Shown: in pieces, positions 1 through 7,569 of the stretch
How positions within the stretch are numbered: position 1 is the stretch's first letter
Layout: every line of letters begins with the position of its first letter
From: Prevotella sp. CAG:485
GTDB lineage: Bacteria; Bacteroidota; Bacteroidia; Bacteroidales; Muribaculaceae
Length of the DNA: 31,234 nt
Assembly: GCA_000437495.1 (NCBI GenBank)
Contig: FR897836.1
Span: forward strand, 52,262-83,495
Direction of reading: 5' to 3'
Translations under genes and position numbers: made by a program
The notes under the pieces: generated by a model
The model's database searches: none
What the model was told of the DNA's origin: nothing
The model's input: the letters and a program-made list of their open reading frames with translations, nothing else

Positions 1-1611
1 GGCGGCCGCCTCAACACACGCTTTCCGCCCGAGCCGAACGGTTATCTTCACATAGGTCATGCTAAAGCCTTCATCATGGACTTCGGAGCAGCCGAACGCT
101 TCGGAGGAACCTGCAATCTGCGCTTCGACGACACGAACCCGCAGAAGGAGGATAACGAATATGTGGAAGCCATAAAACGCGATATTCACTGGCTTGGATA
201 TGACTGGGAAGACCGCCTGTATTACGCTTCCGACTATTTCCAGCAGCTTTATGACCTGGCCATACGTCTGATAAAAAGCGGCGATGCTTATGTGGATGAG
301 CAGACCAGCGAAGAGATAGCCGCTCAGAAAGGCACTCCCACAACTCCCGGCATCGAAAGTCCGTATCGCAACCGACCGGTAGAGGAGAACCTCGACCTGT
401 TCGAGCGCATGAACAAGGGTGAGTTTGAGGAAGGCAAATATGTGCTGCGTGCCAAAATAGACATGGCAAGCGACAATATGCACTTCCGCGACCCGATTAT
501 CTACCGCATAATCCATACCCCTCACTGGCGCACGGGCAATAAATGGCATGTTTACCCAATGTACGACTTTGCCCACGGACAAAGCGACTATTTCGAGGGC
601 GTTACGCACAGCATCTGTACGCTGGAGTTTGTTCCTCACCGCCCGCTCTACGAATACTTTGTGAAGTTCCTTGCCGATGACAGTTACTGTCCGCGTCAGA
701 TAGAATTCAACCGCCTGAACCTGACCTATACGGTTATGAGCAAGCGCAAACTGCTGCAGCTTGTCAAGGAGGGTCTTGTGGCCGGTTGGGATGACCCGCG
801 CATGCCGACCATCTGCGGACTGCGTCGTCGCGGATTTACGCCCGACAGCATAAAGAATTTCGTGAGAAGCATCGGCTACACCAAATATGAGGCTCTGAAC
901 CACATTGAGCTGCTTGAACATGCAGTGCGCGATGACCTGAATCGCATAGCCACCCGTGTGAGCGCGGTTGTTGACCCCGTGAAGCTGGTAATCGACAATT
1001 ATCCGGCTGATGCCAAGGAGACCTTCTTCATGACCGATAATCCTGAAGACCCGGAAAGCGGACAGCACGCCATGCCTTTTGGCAAAGAGCTGTGGATTGA
1101 ACGCGGCGACTTTATGGAGAATCCGCCTAAAAAATTCTTCCGTCTGTCGCCTGACAAGGAGGTGCGTCTGAAAGGTGCATACATCATCAAATGTGTGGGT
1201 GTGGATCATGATGCCGAGGGCAATGTGGAAACCATTCACTGCACATACGACCCTGAGACGCTGACAGGCCGCGCCAACGCCGACCGTAAGGTAAAAGGCA
1301 CCCTGCATTGGGTAAGCGTTGCCGATGCCGTTCCCGTGGAAGTGCGCGATTATGACCGCCTTTTCGCCGTTGAGAATCCGAGTGCCGAAGAGGGTGATTT
1401 CCGCGAACTGCTGAACCCCGATTCCCTCAAGGTTCACACGAATGTGATGGTGGAACCGTGGCTTGCCGAACACGCTAAACCCGGCGACCATTATCAGTTC
1501 GTAAGGCTCGGTTACTATACTCCGGACCCCGACAGCAAAGATAGCCATTTAGTGTTTAACCGGACCATAGGTCTGCGCGACACTTGGGGCAAGATTGCTA
1601 AAAAGAACTGA
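1..1611 (+). CDS. glnS: Glutaminyl-tRNA synthetase, 5' end cut by the window
   Basis: Class I aminoacyl-tRNA synthetase that charges tRNA-Gln with glutamine in the cytoplasm. The frame is open from base 1; 536 codons are visible and the true start lies upstream, with probably a few tens of residues missing. The ATP-binding HIGH motif is encoded at 49-60, preceded by RFPPEPNGYL. The KMSKS-type loop reads VMSKRKL and is followed by GWDDPRMPTICGLRRRG, which is characteristic of GlnRS and separates it from GltX. The C-terminal anticodon-binding beta-barrels are present, and the end (FNRTIGLRDTWGK) is typical of the family. No frameshift is seen. A membrane PH-domain gene starts 20 nt after the stop codon. 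Confidence 0.96.
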   Translation, partial: GGRLNTRFPPEPNGYLHIGHAKAFIMDFGAAERFGGTCNLRFDDTNPQKEDNEYVEAIKRDIHWLGYDWEDRLYYASDYFQQLYDLAIRLIKSGDAYVDEQTSEEIAAQKGTPTTPGIESPYRNRPVEENLDLFERMNKGEFEEGKYVLRAKIDMASDNMHFRDPIIYRIIHTPHWRTGNKWHVYPMYDFAHGQSDYFEGVTHSICTLEFVPHRPLYEYFVKFLADDSYCPRQIEFNRLNLTYTVMSKRKLLQLVKEGLVAGWDDPRMPTICGLRRRGFTPDSIKNFVRSIGYTKYEALNHIELLEHAVRDDLNRIATRVSAVVDPVKLVIDNYPADAKETFFMTDNPEDPESGQHAMPFGKELWIERGDFMENPPKKFFRLSPDKEVRLKGAYIIKCVGVDHDAEGNVETIHCTYDPETLTGRANADRKVKGTLHWVSVADAVPVEVRDYDRLFAVENPSAEEGDFRELLNPDSLKVHTNVMVEPWLAEHAKPGDHYQFVRLGYYTPDPDSKDSHLVFNRTIGLRDTWGKIAKKN

Positions 1612-1631
1612 CTTGTAAAATCCGGCATACT

Positions 1632-2111
1632 ATGACGGAAGAGAAGATTAGACCTGACAAAGCATCTATTACCGTAACAGTGTTGGTTACGGTATTGATG
1701 CTTTTCATAGTCTCCTTGCCCATTTGGTGTTCATTGTCGATGTTATCTCTGGCAATACCGTCGTTGATAATATTGATTGCCATGTATGCCTACGCACCCG
1801 TTTCGGTGTGCCTCACAGCCGACTCAGTGGTGATTAAGCGGCTTCTTGCCTCTGACGTGCGCATCAGCTATTCCGACATAGATAGCATGCGCGCGGTCAG
1901 CAATCCCGATTTGAGCTGGCGACTGTTTGCCAGCGGTGGATTCATGGGTCACTGGGGACTTTTTCGCTCAAGAGCCTTAGGCAAGTTCATAGCATTCGTG
2001 GGCAAAAAATCGGGCTCAATACTTGTAATGCGCAAACAAAATATACCGGTGATTTTCTCATGCAGTAACTCTGAAGCTGTATTGAAAGCTTTAAAGCAAC
2101 ATATTGCTTGA
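1632..2111 (+). CDS. Small membrane protein with a bacterial PH-like domain
   Basis: A 159-residue protein of unknown role. Two hydrophobic segments at about residues 12-32 and 36-54 predict a membrane hairpin. They are followed by a beta-rich region (about 57-159) that looks like the bacterial PH domain of the bPH_5 type: it carries the YSDIDSMRAV strand, an SGGFMGHWGLF glycine/aromatic stretch, then GKFIAFVGKKSG and a final helix. These domains usually sit on the cytoplasmic face, but no ligand is known. The ATG at 1632 lies 20 nt after glnS, so read-through from glnS is likely. The family call is from sequence pattern only; that it is a real gene is more certain than its fold. Confidence 0.72.
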   Translation: MTEEKIRPDKASITVTVLVTVLMLFIVSLPIWCSLSMLSLAIPSLIILIAMYAYAPVSVCLTADSVVIKRLLASDVRISYSDIDSMRAVSNPDLSWRLFASGGFMGHWGLFRSRALGKFIAFVGKKSGSILVMRKQNIPVIFSCSNSEAVLKALKQHIA

Positions 2112-2134
2112 GATTCTCCGTATATATTTTACTG

Positions 2135-2247
2135 ATTCCCAAACTCTCCTCTCCTCTTTCTTATCTCTCTCTTCAACCTCAGGCATAACGAAAAAACACA
2201 CCAAAACACGCACCATAAAATCGAAAACACACACATCTAAAAACTCA
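2135..2247 (+). terminator. C-rich, G-poor tract; candidate Rho-utilisation site
   Basis: Most of the gap between the PH-domain gene and mdh has striking strand bias. Bases 2135-2180 contain no G at all (46 nt, mainly CT-rich), and by hand count 2135-2247 holds about 39 C against 5 G. A pyrimidine-rich half is followed by an A/C-rich half. RNA of this composition, unstructured and rich in YC steps, is what Rho binds. No intrinsic hairpin with a T-run is seen after the PH-domain gene, which suits Rho-dependent termination of the glnS transcript. This is inference from composition; no protein is supported here. Confidence 0.35.
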
Positions 2248-2295
2248 GCTCTGTTTCAGCCAAAGGAATTGTTGGAACTGCAGTTGCAACAACGG

Positions 2296-2327
2296 TTGAA
2301 ATATGAACTTAAAGTGCGTCCGTTTTG
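2296..2327 (+). promoter_or_regulatory. Weak candidate promoter for mdh
   Basis: A TTG at 2296-2298 stands 21 nt before an eight-base element ending in TTTG (2320-2327). The spacing fits the Bacteroidetes -33/-7 arrangement, but the first two bases of the -7 box are CC, not TA. Transcription would start near 2331, about 27 nt before the mdh ATG. Only the spacing and the TTTG support this. Confidence 0.25.
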
Positions 2328-2357
2328 TTAATAGATTGATAACTAATACCCATAACC

Positions 2358-3359
2358 ATGGAATTTCTTACAGACAAAAAGTTAGTGATTGTAGGAGCCG
2401 CAGGCATGATAGGCTCAAATATGGCACAATGCGCTGCCATGATGCGTCTTACCCCGAATCTGTGTCTTTACGACACATACGCCCCCGGTCTGGAGGGTGT
2501 AGCCGAGGAACTGGCACACTGTGGTTTCAAAGGCATGAACATAACCTGGACCACCGACGTGAAAGAGGCTTTCACAGACGCCAAATATATGGTATCATCG
2601 GGCGGCGCACCGCGTAAAGCAGGTATGACCCGTGAGGACCTTCTCCGTGGCAACGCCGGCATAGCCGAGCAGCTTGGCAAAGACATCAAGACCTACTGCC
2701 CCGATCTGGAACACCTGGTTGTTATCTTCAACCCCGCCGACATTACCGGTCTGGTAGCGCTGCTTTACTCAGGTCTGAAACCTTCGCAGGTTACCACCCT
2801 GGCAGCACTCGATTCCACCCGTCTGCGCAGCGAGCTGTCGAAGTTCTTCAAGATTGCCGCCGACCGCATCAAAAACTCGCGCACCTATGGCGGCCATGGT
2901 GAGCAGATGGCTGTCTTCGCATCGACAACAACTGTAGACGACGAACCGCTGGATAACATCATCGGCACAGACCGTCTTCCCGTTGAAGAATGGGATAAGA
3001 TACGTCTCCGCGTTGTACAGGGTGGCAAGAACATCATCGACCTCCGCGGCCGCAGCTCGTTCCAGAGCCCTGCTTACCTGAGCATAGAGATGATAGCAGC
3101 CGCCATGGGTGGCCCGTCGTTCACATGGCCCGTAGGCGTATATGTTGACAACGACCGCTTCAACCATATCATGATGGCCATGGAAACAACCCTTGACCGC
3201 ACCGGCGTTCATATCCATCCCGTGAAAGGCACACCGGCAGAAGAGGCTTCGCTGGAAGAAAGCTACAAGCATCTCTGCACCATGCGCGATGAGGTGATAA
3301 GCCTCGGCATTCTGCCTCCCGTAAGCGAATGGCATAACCTCAACCCCAATATCCGCTGA
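2358..3359 (+). CDS. mdh: Malate dehydrogenase
   Basis: NAD-dependent lactate/malate dehydrogenase family enzyme, interconverting malate and oxaloacetate in the cytoplasm. In Bacteroidales it serves the reductive fumarate/succinate branch. The Rossmann motif GAAGMIG is at residues 13-19, with the NAD-ribose Asp near D39. The malate-type substrate loop GGAPRKAGMTR supplies R86 and R92. N125 lies in FNPAD, D152 and R155 in LDSTR, and the catalytic H180 in YGGHGE. At 333 residues it is slightly longer than the roughly 312 of E. coli Mdh. The ATG at 2358 puts the first beta-strand and glycine loop at the normal distance from the N-terminus. punA follows one base after the stop codon, so the two are co-transcribed. 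Confidence 0.95.
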   Translation: MEFLTDKKLVIVGAAGMIGSNMAQCAAMMRLTPNLCLYDTYAPGLEGVAEELAHCGFKGMNITWTTDVKEAFTDAKYMVSSGGAPRKAGMTREDLLRGNAGIAEQLGKDIKTYCPDLEHLVVIFNPADITGLVALLYSGLKPSQVTTLAALDSTRLRSELSKFFKIAADRIKNSRTYGGHGEQMAVFASTTTVDDEPLDNIIGTDRLPVEEWDKIRLRVVQGGKNIIDLRGRSSFQSPAYLSIEMIAAAMGGPSFTWPVGVYVDNDRFNHIMMAMETTLDRTGVHIHPVKGTPAEEASLEESYKHLCTMRDEVISLGILPPVSEWHNLNPNIR

Positions 3360-3360
3360 T

Positions 3361-4179
3361 ATGGATATGCTTGCCAAGATTCAGGAAACGGCATCCTTCC
3401 TCCAGAGCCGTGTAAAGAATATGCCCAAGATAGGCATCATTCTCGGCAGCGGTCTAGGCAACCTCGCCGACTTAATCGACGTTGAGGTTGAGATGAAGTA
3501 TGCCGATATCCCCAATATGCCCATTTCAACGGTTGCTGGCCACAACGGCAAACTTATCTTCGGTCGTCTGAGCGGACGCGAAGTAGTAGCTATGTCGGGC
3601 CGTTTCCACTACTATGAAGGCTACGACATGAAGCAGGTTACATTCCCTGTTCGCGTCATGAAAGCCATCGGTGTGGAGACCCTCTTTGTCAGCAACGCTG
3701 CCGGAGGCATGAACAAGGAGTTCAAGGTTGGCGACGTAATGATTATCGCCGACCACATCAACCTGTTCCCGGAGAATCCTCTTCGCGGCCACAACTACGA
3801 GGAGTTAGGCACCCGTTTCCCTGCCATGACTCATGCATACGCTCCCGAGCTGATTCAGCTTGCAGGCGACATAGCCAACGAGGAGCACATACGCCTTATG
3901 CGCGGAGTATATGTAGGCACCACAGGTCCTACGTTTGAGACCCCGGCAGAGTATGAGTATTTCCGCATCATCGGCGGCGATGCAGTTGGCATGAGCACAG
4001 TTCCTGAGGTGATAGTAGCCAACCACGCCGGCATGAAAGTATTCGGCCTGAGCGTGATAACCGACCTCGGTGGCAAAGACATCACTCAGGTTCCCACCCA
4101 TGAGGAAGTGCAGATGGCAGCAGTGAAGGCTTCGCCTGTTATGGCTAAGCTTGTAACGAAGATGATAGAACGTCTCTGA
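3361..4179 (+). CDS. punA: Purine nucleoside phosphorylase (trimeric PNP-II type)
   Basis: Splits purine nucleosides with phosphate into free base and (deoxy)ribose 1-phosphate for purine salvage. The 272 residues cover the trimeric PNP family: phosphate loop GSGLG (29-33), RFHYYEGY (81-88, phosphate/ribose His), SNAAGG (111-116), base-site Glu in FETPAEY (E193) and MSTVPEV (211-217). At the position of the human base-recognition Asn243 (motif LITN) this protein has Asp (VITD, D235), which may widen base specificity. The ATG at 3361 follows the mdh stop by one base; a second ATG two codons later is also possible. A strong hairpin lies just downstream. Confidence 0.94.
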   Translation: MDMLAKIQETASFLQSRVKNMPKIGIILGSGLGNLADLIDVEVEMKYADIPNMPISTVAGHNGKLIFGRLSGREVVAMSGRFHYYEGYDMKQVTFPVRVMKAIGVETLFVSNAAGGMNKEFKVGDVMIIADHINLFPENPLRGHNYEELGTRFPAMTHAYAPELIQLAGDIANEEHIRLMRGVYVGTTGPTFETPAEYEYFRIIGGDAVGMSTVPEVIVANHAGMKVFGLSVITDLGGKDITQVPTHEEVQMAAVKASPVMAKLVTKMIERL

Positions 4180-4195
4180 TAATTTCATAATTTTT

Positions 4196-4248
4196 AGGTT
4201 GGGAGCCGGGGCCATTGCAAAAAGCATCAGCCTGTCGGCTCCTAACTT
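4196..4248 (+). terminator. Long branched hairpin between punA and thiL
   Basis: Bases 4196-4208 pair with 4236-4248 over 13 positions, counting two G-T wobbles. The 27-nt loop can fold further: GGC 4210-4212 with GCC 4230-4232, and TGC 4216-4218 with GCA 4224-4226 around an A5 loop. The right arm is followed by CTTCTTT, a short T-rich tail. It most likely ends the mdh-punA transcript or shields its 3' end. The inner structure is more elaborate than a normal intrinsic terminator, so an attenuator or small RNA element is possible. Confidence 0.5.
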
Positions 4249-4318
4249 CTTTAAAATTCCGAATTTTCGGGAATATAAGTATTAACACTACAATAAAAGC
4301 ACCCCATAAGAACCTGTT

Positions 4319-5371
4319 ATGGCAGAAATAAATGAATTGGGCGAATTCGGACTGATTGACCGCCTGACACGCGATTTCCCTTTACGCAATGCTTCAAGCA
4401 TAAAAGGAGTGGGCGATGACGCCGCTGTGCTTGCTTTCGAGAGCGACAAAGAGATACTCGTAACCACCGATTTACTCCTTGAAGGCATCCACTTCGATGT
4501 GCGCTACGTGCCCCTGAAACATCTTGGCTATAAAGCGGCAATAGTGAATTTCTCCGACATCTATGCCATGATGGGTCAGCCGCGTCAGATAACCGTAAGT
4601 ATCGGTGTCTCAGCACGTTTCACCGTAGAACATCTCGACGCTATCTATTCCGGCATCAAACTTGCCTGCGAACGCTACGGAGTTGACCTCGTGGGCGGTG
4701 ACACGTCAGCGTCAGTGTCAGGACTGGTGATTAGCATAACCTGCATTGGCGAGGCACCCAAAGGAGAAGCCGTGTTACGCAGCGGCGCAAAGCCCACAGA
4801 TTTGATTTGCGTGAGCGGAGATTTGGGTGCCGCTTACATGGGTCTGCAGCTGTTGGAACGCGAGAACAGGATAGCCGCGCAAGCAGGTAAGGATGAAAAA
4901 TTCCAGCCCGATTTTGCAGGCAAAGAGTATATACTGGAACGACAGCTGAAGCCGGAAGCCCGAAAAGACATCGTGGAGGAATTGCGCAACGCAGGCATCA
5001 AGCCAACGTCAATGATGGATGTGAGCGACGGTCTGAGCAGCGAATTGCTGCATCTGAGCCATAATTCAAAAGTGGGAGTGCGCGTCTATGAAGACAAAAT
5101 CCCCATTGACTATCAGACCGCACTTATGGCCGAAGAGTTTAACATGAACCTTGTTACGGCAGCTCTGAACGGCGGCGAGGATTACGAACTCCTGTTCACC
5201 GTGCCGCTCACCGACCATGATAAGGTTGAGAAGCTGAAAGGCGTTACCGTGATAGGTTATACCACTCAGCCCGATTTGGGCGCCGCTCTTGTAACCCGCG
5301 ACGGTGCGGAAATACCCCTCAAAGCGCAGGGATGGAACGCATTCACCGCAAACGAGGCAGAAAAGAAATAG
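4319..5371 (+). CDS. thiL: Thiamine-monophosphate kinase
   Basis: Phosphorylates thiamine monophosphate with ATP to thiamine diphosphate, the last step of cofactor synthesis, in the cytoplasm. The 350-residue protein has the PurM/ThiL-fold signatures in order: VGDDAAV (31-37), TTDLLLEGIHF (49-59, metal/substrate site), NFSDIYAMMG (77-86), LVGGDTS (124-130), then MMDVSDGLSSEL and NGGEDYELLFTV in the C-terminal half. The ATG at 4319 gives the standard N-terminus. The 139-nt gap from punA contains the branched hairpin but no TPP riboswitch core. The function of the short gap to the Bat operon is promoter-like (next entry). Confidence 0.94.
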   Translation: MAEINELGEFGLIDRLTRDFPLRNASSIKGVGDDAAVLAFESDKEILVTTDLLLEGIHFDVRYVPLKHLGYKAAIVNFSDIYAMMGQPRQITVSIGVSARFTVEHLDAIYSGIKLACERYGVDLVGGDTSASVSGLVISITCIGEAPKGEAVLRSGAKPTDLICVSGDLGAAYMGLQLLERENRIAAQAGKDEKFQPDFAGKEYILERQLKPEARKDIVEELRNAGIKPTSMMDVSDGLSSELLHLSHNSKVGVRVYEDKIPIDYQTALMAEEFNMNLVTAALNGGEDYELLFTVPLTDHDKVEKLKGVTVIGYTTQPDLGAALVTRDGAEIPLKAQGWNAFTANEAEKK

Positions 5372-5465
5372 CCAATAGCTGAATAAGACCGGGCGTTTTA
5401 ACAATACGCATATATTGGAAATATTATTTAACACTAATTGTTAAAATGCTTTGGAATAAAAGAGC

Positions 5466-5473
5466 TAATTTTG
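5466..5473 (+). promoter_or_regulatory. -7 promoter box of the Bat operon
   Basis: The sequence TAATTTTG is an exact match to the Bacteroidetes -7 element TAnnTTTG. It ends 18 nt before the moxR ATG, so transcription would begin about 10-16 nt upstream of the gene. The -33 element is poor: the nearest TTG (5438-5440) is 25 nt away and a TTTG at 5450-5453 is only 12 nt away. It is the only good box seen ahead of this eight-gene cluster. Confidence 0.5.
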
Positions 5474-5491
5474 CCACGATAAAGACAAATA

Positions 5492-6487
5492 ATGGATACC
5501 AACTTCAACATCCGTCAGATTAATGACCAGATATCGGCCCAAAGCAGCATCCTGGGCCTCATACGCCAAGGCGTAGAGCAACGTATAGTAGGACAGCAAC
5601 ATCTTATTGATTCGCTCATGGTAGCGCTGTTATGCGATGGCCATGTGCTGTTGGAAGGTGTTCCTGGTCTTGCCAAGACATTGGCTATCAACATGTTGGC
5701 TAATGTGGTAGATGCCAAATTCTCGAGAATACAGTTTACTCCCGACCTCCTTCCCAGCGACGTTACCGGCACCATGATTTACTCGGTGAAGCGCGAGGAG
5801 TTTGAGGTAAAGAAGGGTCCCATCTTCGCAAATTTCGTTCTTGCCGACGAAATCAACCGCGCGCCGGCAAAGGTGCAGAGTGCCCTTCTGGAGGCGATGC
5901 AGGAGCGTCAGGTAACGTTGGGAGACAATACCTTTGAATTGCCCGAGCCCTTCCTGGTAATGGCAACACAGAACCCTCTTGAGCAGGAAGGCACTTATCC
6001 GCTTCCCGAAGCACAGACCGACCGTTTCCTGCTGAAGGTGATAATCGGCTATCCCTCAAAAGAGGAGGAGAAACGCATCATCCGTCAGAACATAGGCGCA
6101 GACCTGCCGCCGGTGAAACCGCTGATAAAAATCAGCGAGATAGAGAATCTGCAGGCTCTCTGCCGCACTATCTATCTCGACGAGAAGATTGAGAATTACA
6201 TTGTAGACATCGTCTTCGCCACCCGTCAGCCGGCCGAAGCGGGCATTCCCGACCTCAAGAGCCTTATTAGCTTCGGCGCATCGCCGCGAGCCTCCATAGC
6301 CATGGCAAAGGCAAGTCGTGCTTACGCCTTCCTCAAAGGTCGCGGATATGTGATTCCGGAGGATGTTCGCATGGTATGCCATGATGTAATGCGCCACCGC
6401 ATCGGCCTGACTTACGAAGCAGAGGCAAATAACATCACCACCGACGAGGTAATTTCGTCTATACTGGATAAGGTCCAGGTTCCCTAA
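5492..6487 (+). CDS. moxR: MoxR-family AAA+ ATPase of the Bat operon
   Basis: A 331-residue cytoplasmic AAA+ ATPase of the MoxR group, thought to act as a chaperone or remodeller for the VWA proteins encoded next to it. Walker A is GVPGLAKT (56-63) and Walker B ends in LADE (D119/E120). They are followed by INRAPAKVQSALLEAMQERQ, the MoxR signature, by sensor 1 in MATQNP (N161), and by an arginine-finger context TDRF at about 177-180. A helical lid fills the C-terminus. Length is normal for the family. It is the first gene of the operon, behind a TAnnTTTG promoter box. The substrate cannot be read from the sequence; assignment to the Bat system rests on its neighbours. Confidence 0.93.
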   Translation: MDTNFNIRQINDQISAQSSILGLIRQGVEQRIVGQQHLIDSLMVALLCDGHVLLEGVPGLAKTLAINMLANVVDAKFSRIQFTPDLLPSDVTGTMIYSVKREEFEVKKGPIFANFVLADEINRAPAKVQSALLEAMQERQVTLGDNTFELPEPFLVMATQNPLEQEGTYPLPEAQTDRFLLKVIIGYPSKEEEKRIIRQNIGADLPPVKPLIKISEIENLQALCRTIYLDEKIENYIVDIVFATRQPAEAGIPDLKSLISFGASPRASIAMAKASRAYAFLKGRGYVIPEDVRMVCHDVMRHRIGLTYEAEANNITTDEVISSILDKVQVP

Positions 6488-6678
6488 GCGCATTTTTAAA
6501 TATCATACGTAGCTGTGGCTTTAATCGGCCGGGTCGATTGAAGAAAACATGAAGGACTTTAAAGCGCAATAGTTTTATAAGTTCCTGAATTTCAGGCAGT
6601 TACGAATCAATAACAAGAGAGATGATATTTGAGATGCAAATAGGGCTAAAACGTAAGGATTATTCAAACACGCACTGA

Positions 6679-7560
6679 ATGGATACGAAAGAGTTGCTCA
6701 AGAAGGTAAAGCGCATCGAGATACAGACGCGCGGACTGAGTCAGGACGTCTTTGCCGGCGCCTATCACTCGGCTTTCAAAGGGCGCGGCATGACGTTTGC
6801 CGAGGTGCGCGAATATCAGTATGGCGATGACGTCAGAGACATCAACTGGTCTGTAACAGCACGGCATAACAAGCCGTATGTGAAGATTTATGAGGAGGAA
6901 CGTGAGCTTACTCTCATGCTTCTTATTGATGTGAGCGCCAGCCGCAACTTCGGTGCCGTGGGCGAATCGAAAAAGGAAATGATGGCAGAGATAGCCGCCA
7001 CACTTGCTTTTTCGTCGCTGCATAACAAGGACCGGGTCGGCGTAATCTTCTTCTCTGACAAGGTTGAGAAATATATACCTCCAAAAAAAGGATTGAGCCA
7101 CGTATTGCTGATTATCCGCGAGATAATAGGCCTGGAACCGGAACATACCGGCACAGACATTTCCTCTGCTCTTAATTTCCTCAATACGGTGGTGAAAAAG
7201 CGTTCGGCGGCATTTCTGCTGAGCGATTTCATCGACACCCATTCGTGGCTCGACCCGATGCGCATAGCGGCACGCAAACATGAAATAGCTGCTATTCAAG
7301 TATATGACAAACGCGACGCGCAGTTGCCCGATATAGGTTTAATGCGAATGCGCGATATGGAAACCGGAGCCATGCATTGGGTCGATACCTCGTCGGCCAA
7401 GATGCGCAAGGCTTACAATCAGCTATGGTACAAGCGGCAGCAGGAGATTCATCAGGCAGCGCTGCAATGCGGCCTTGATGTGGCGTCGATTGCCACGGAT
7501 GAGGACTTTACCAAATCGTTGCTGGAACTGTTTCATAAACGCATGGCTCGCAGACATTGA
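6679..7560 (+). CDS. DUF58 (VWA-like) protein of the Bat operon
   Basis: A 293-residue cytoplasmic protein of the DUF58 family, the usual partner of MoxR ATPases. The family signature GDDVRDINWSVTAR is at residues 49-62, preceded by GRGMTFAEVREYQ. A VWA-like metal site follows: DVSAS (84-88, DxSxS), a GTDISSAL threonine segment, and SDFID as the last acidic loop. No signal peptide or membrane segment is seen. The gap from moxR is 191 nt, wide for this operon; it holds an imperfect -7 box (GATATTTG, 6624-6631) without a matching -33 element. The next gene starts 9 nt after the stop. Biochemical role unknown; probably an adaptor in the Bat assembly. Confidence 0.9.
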   Translation: MDTKELLKKVKRIEIQTRGLSQDVFAGAYHSAFKGRGMTFAEVREYQYGDDVRDINWSVTARHNKPYVKIYEEERELTLMLLIDVSASRNFGAVGESKKEMMAEIAATLAFSSLHNKDRVGVIFFSDKVEKYIPPKKGLSHVLLIIREIIGLEPEHTGTDISSALNFLNTVVKKRSAAFLLSDFIDTHSWLDPMRIAARKHEIAAIQVYDKRDAQLPDIGLMRMRDMETGAMHWVDTSSAKMRKAYNQLWYKRQQEIHQAALQCGLDVASIATDEDFTKSLLELFHKRMARRH

Positions 7561-7569
7561 CTTTGAAGT

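Noticed and set aside
2104..2331. 75-codon open frame between the PH-domain gene and mdh
   Set aside because: It begins with TTG inside the previous gene, is low in complexity (Ser/Thr/Lys) and follows the composition of the G-poor tract. No recognisable protein.
2769..3377. 202-codon frame on the - strand opposite mdh
   Set aside because: Antisense shadow of mdh with no recognisable domain.
4180..4318. TPP riboswitch ahead of thiL
   Set aside because: The CTGAGA and ACCTGA-type core elements of the THI box are absent; only the branched hairpin is present.
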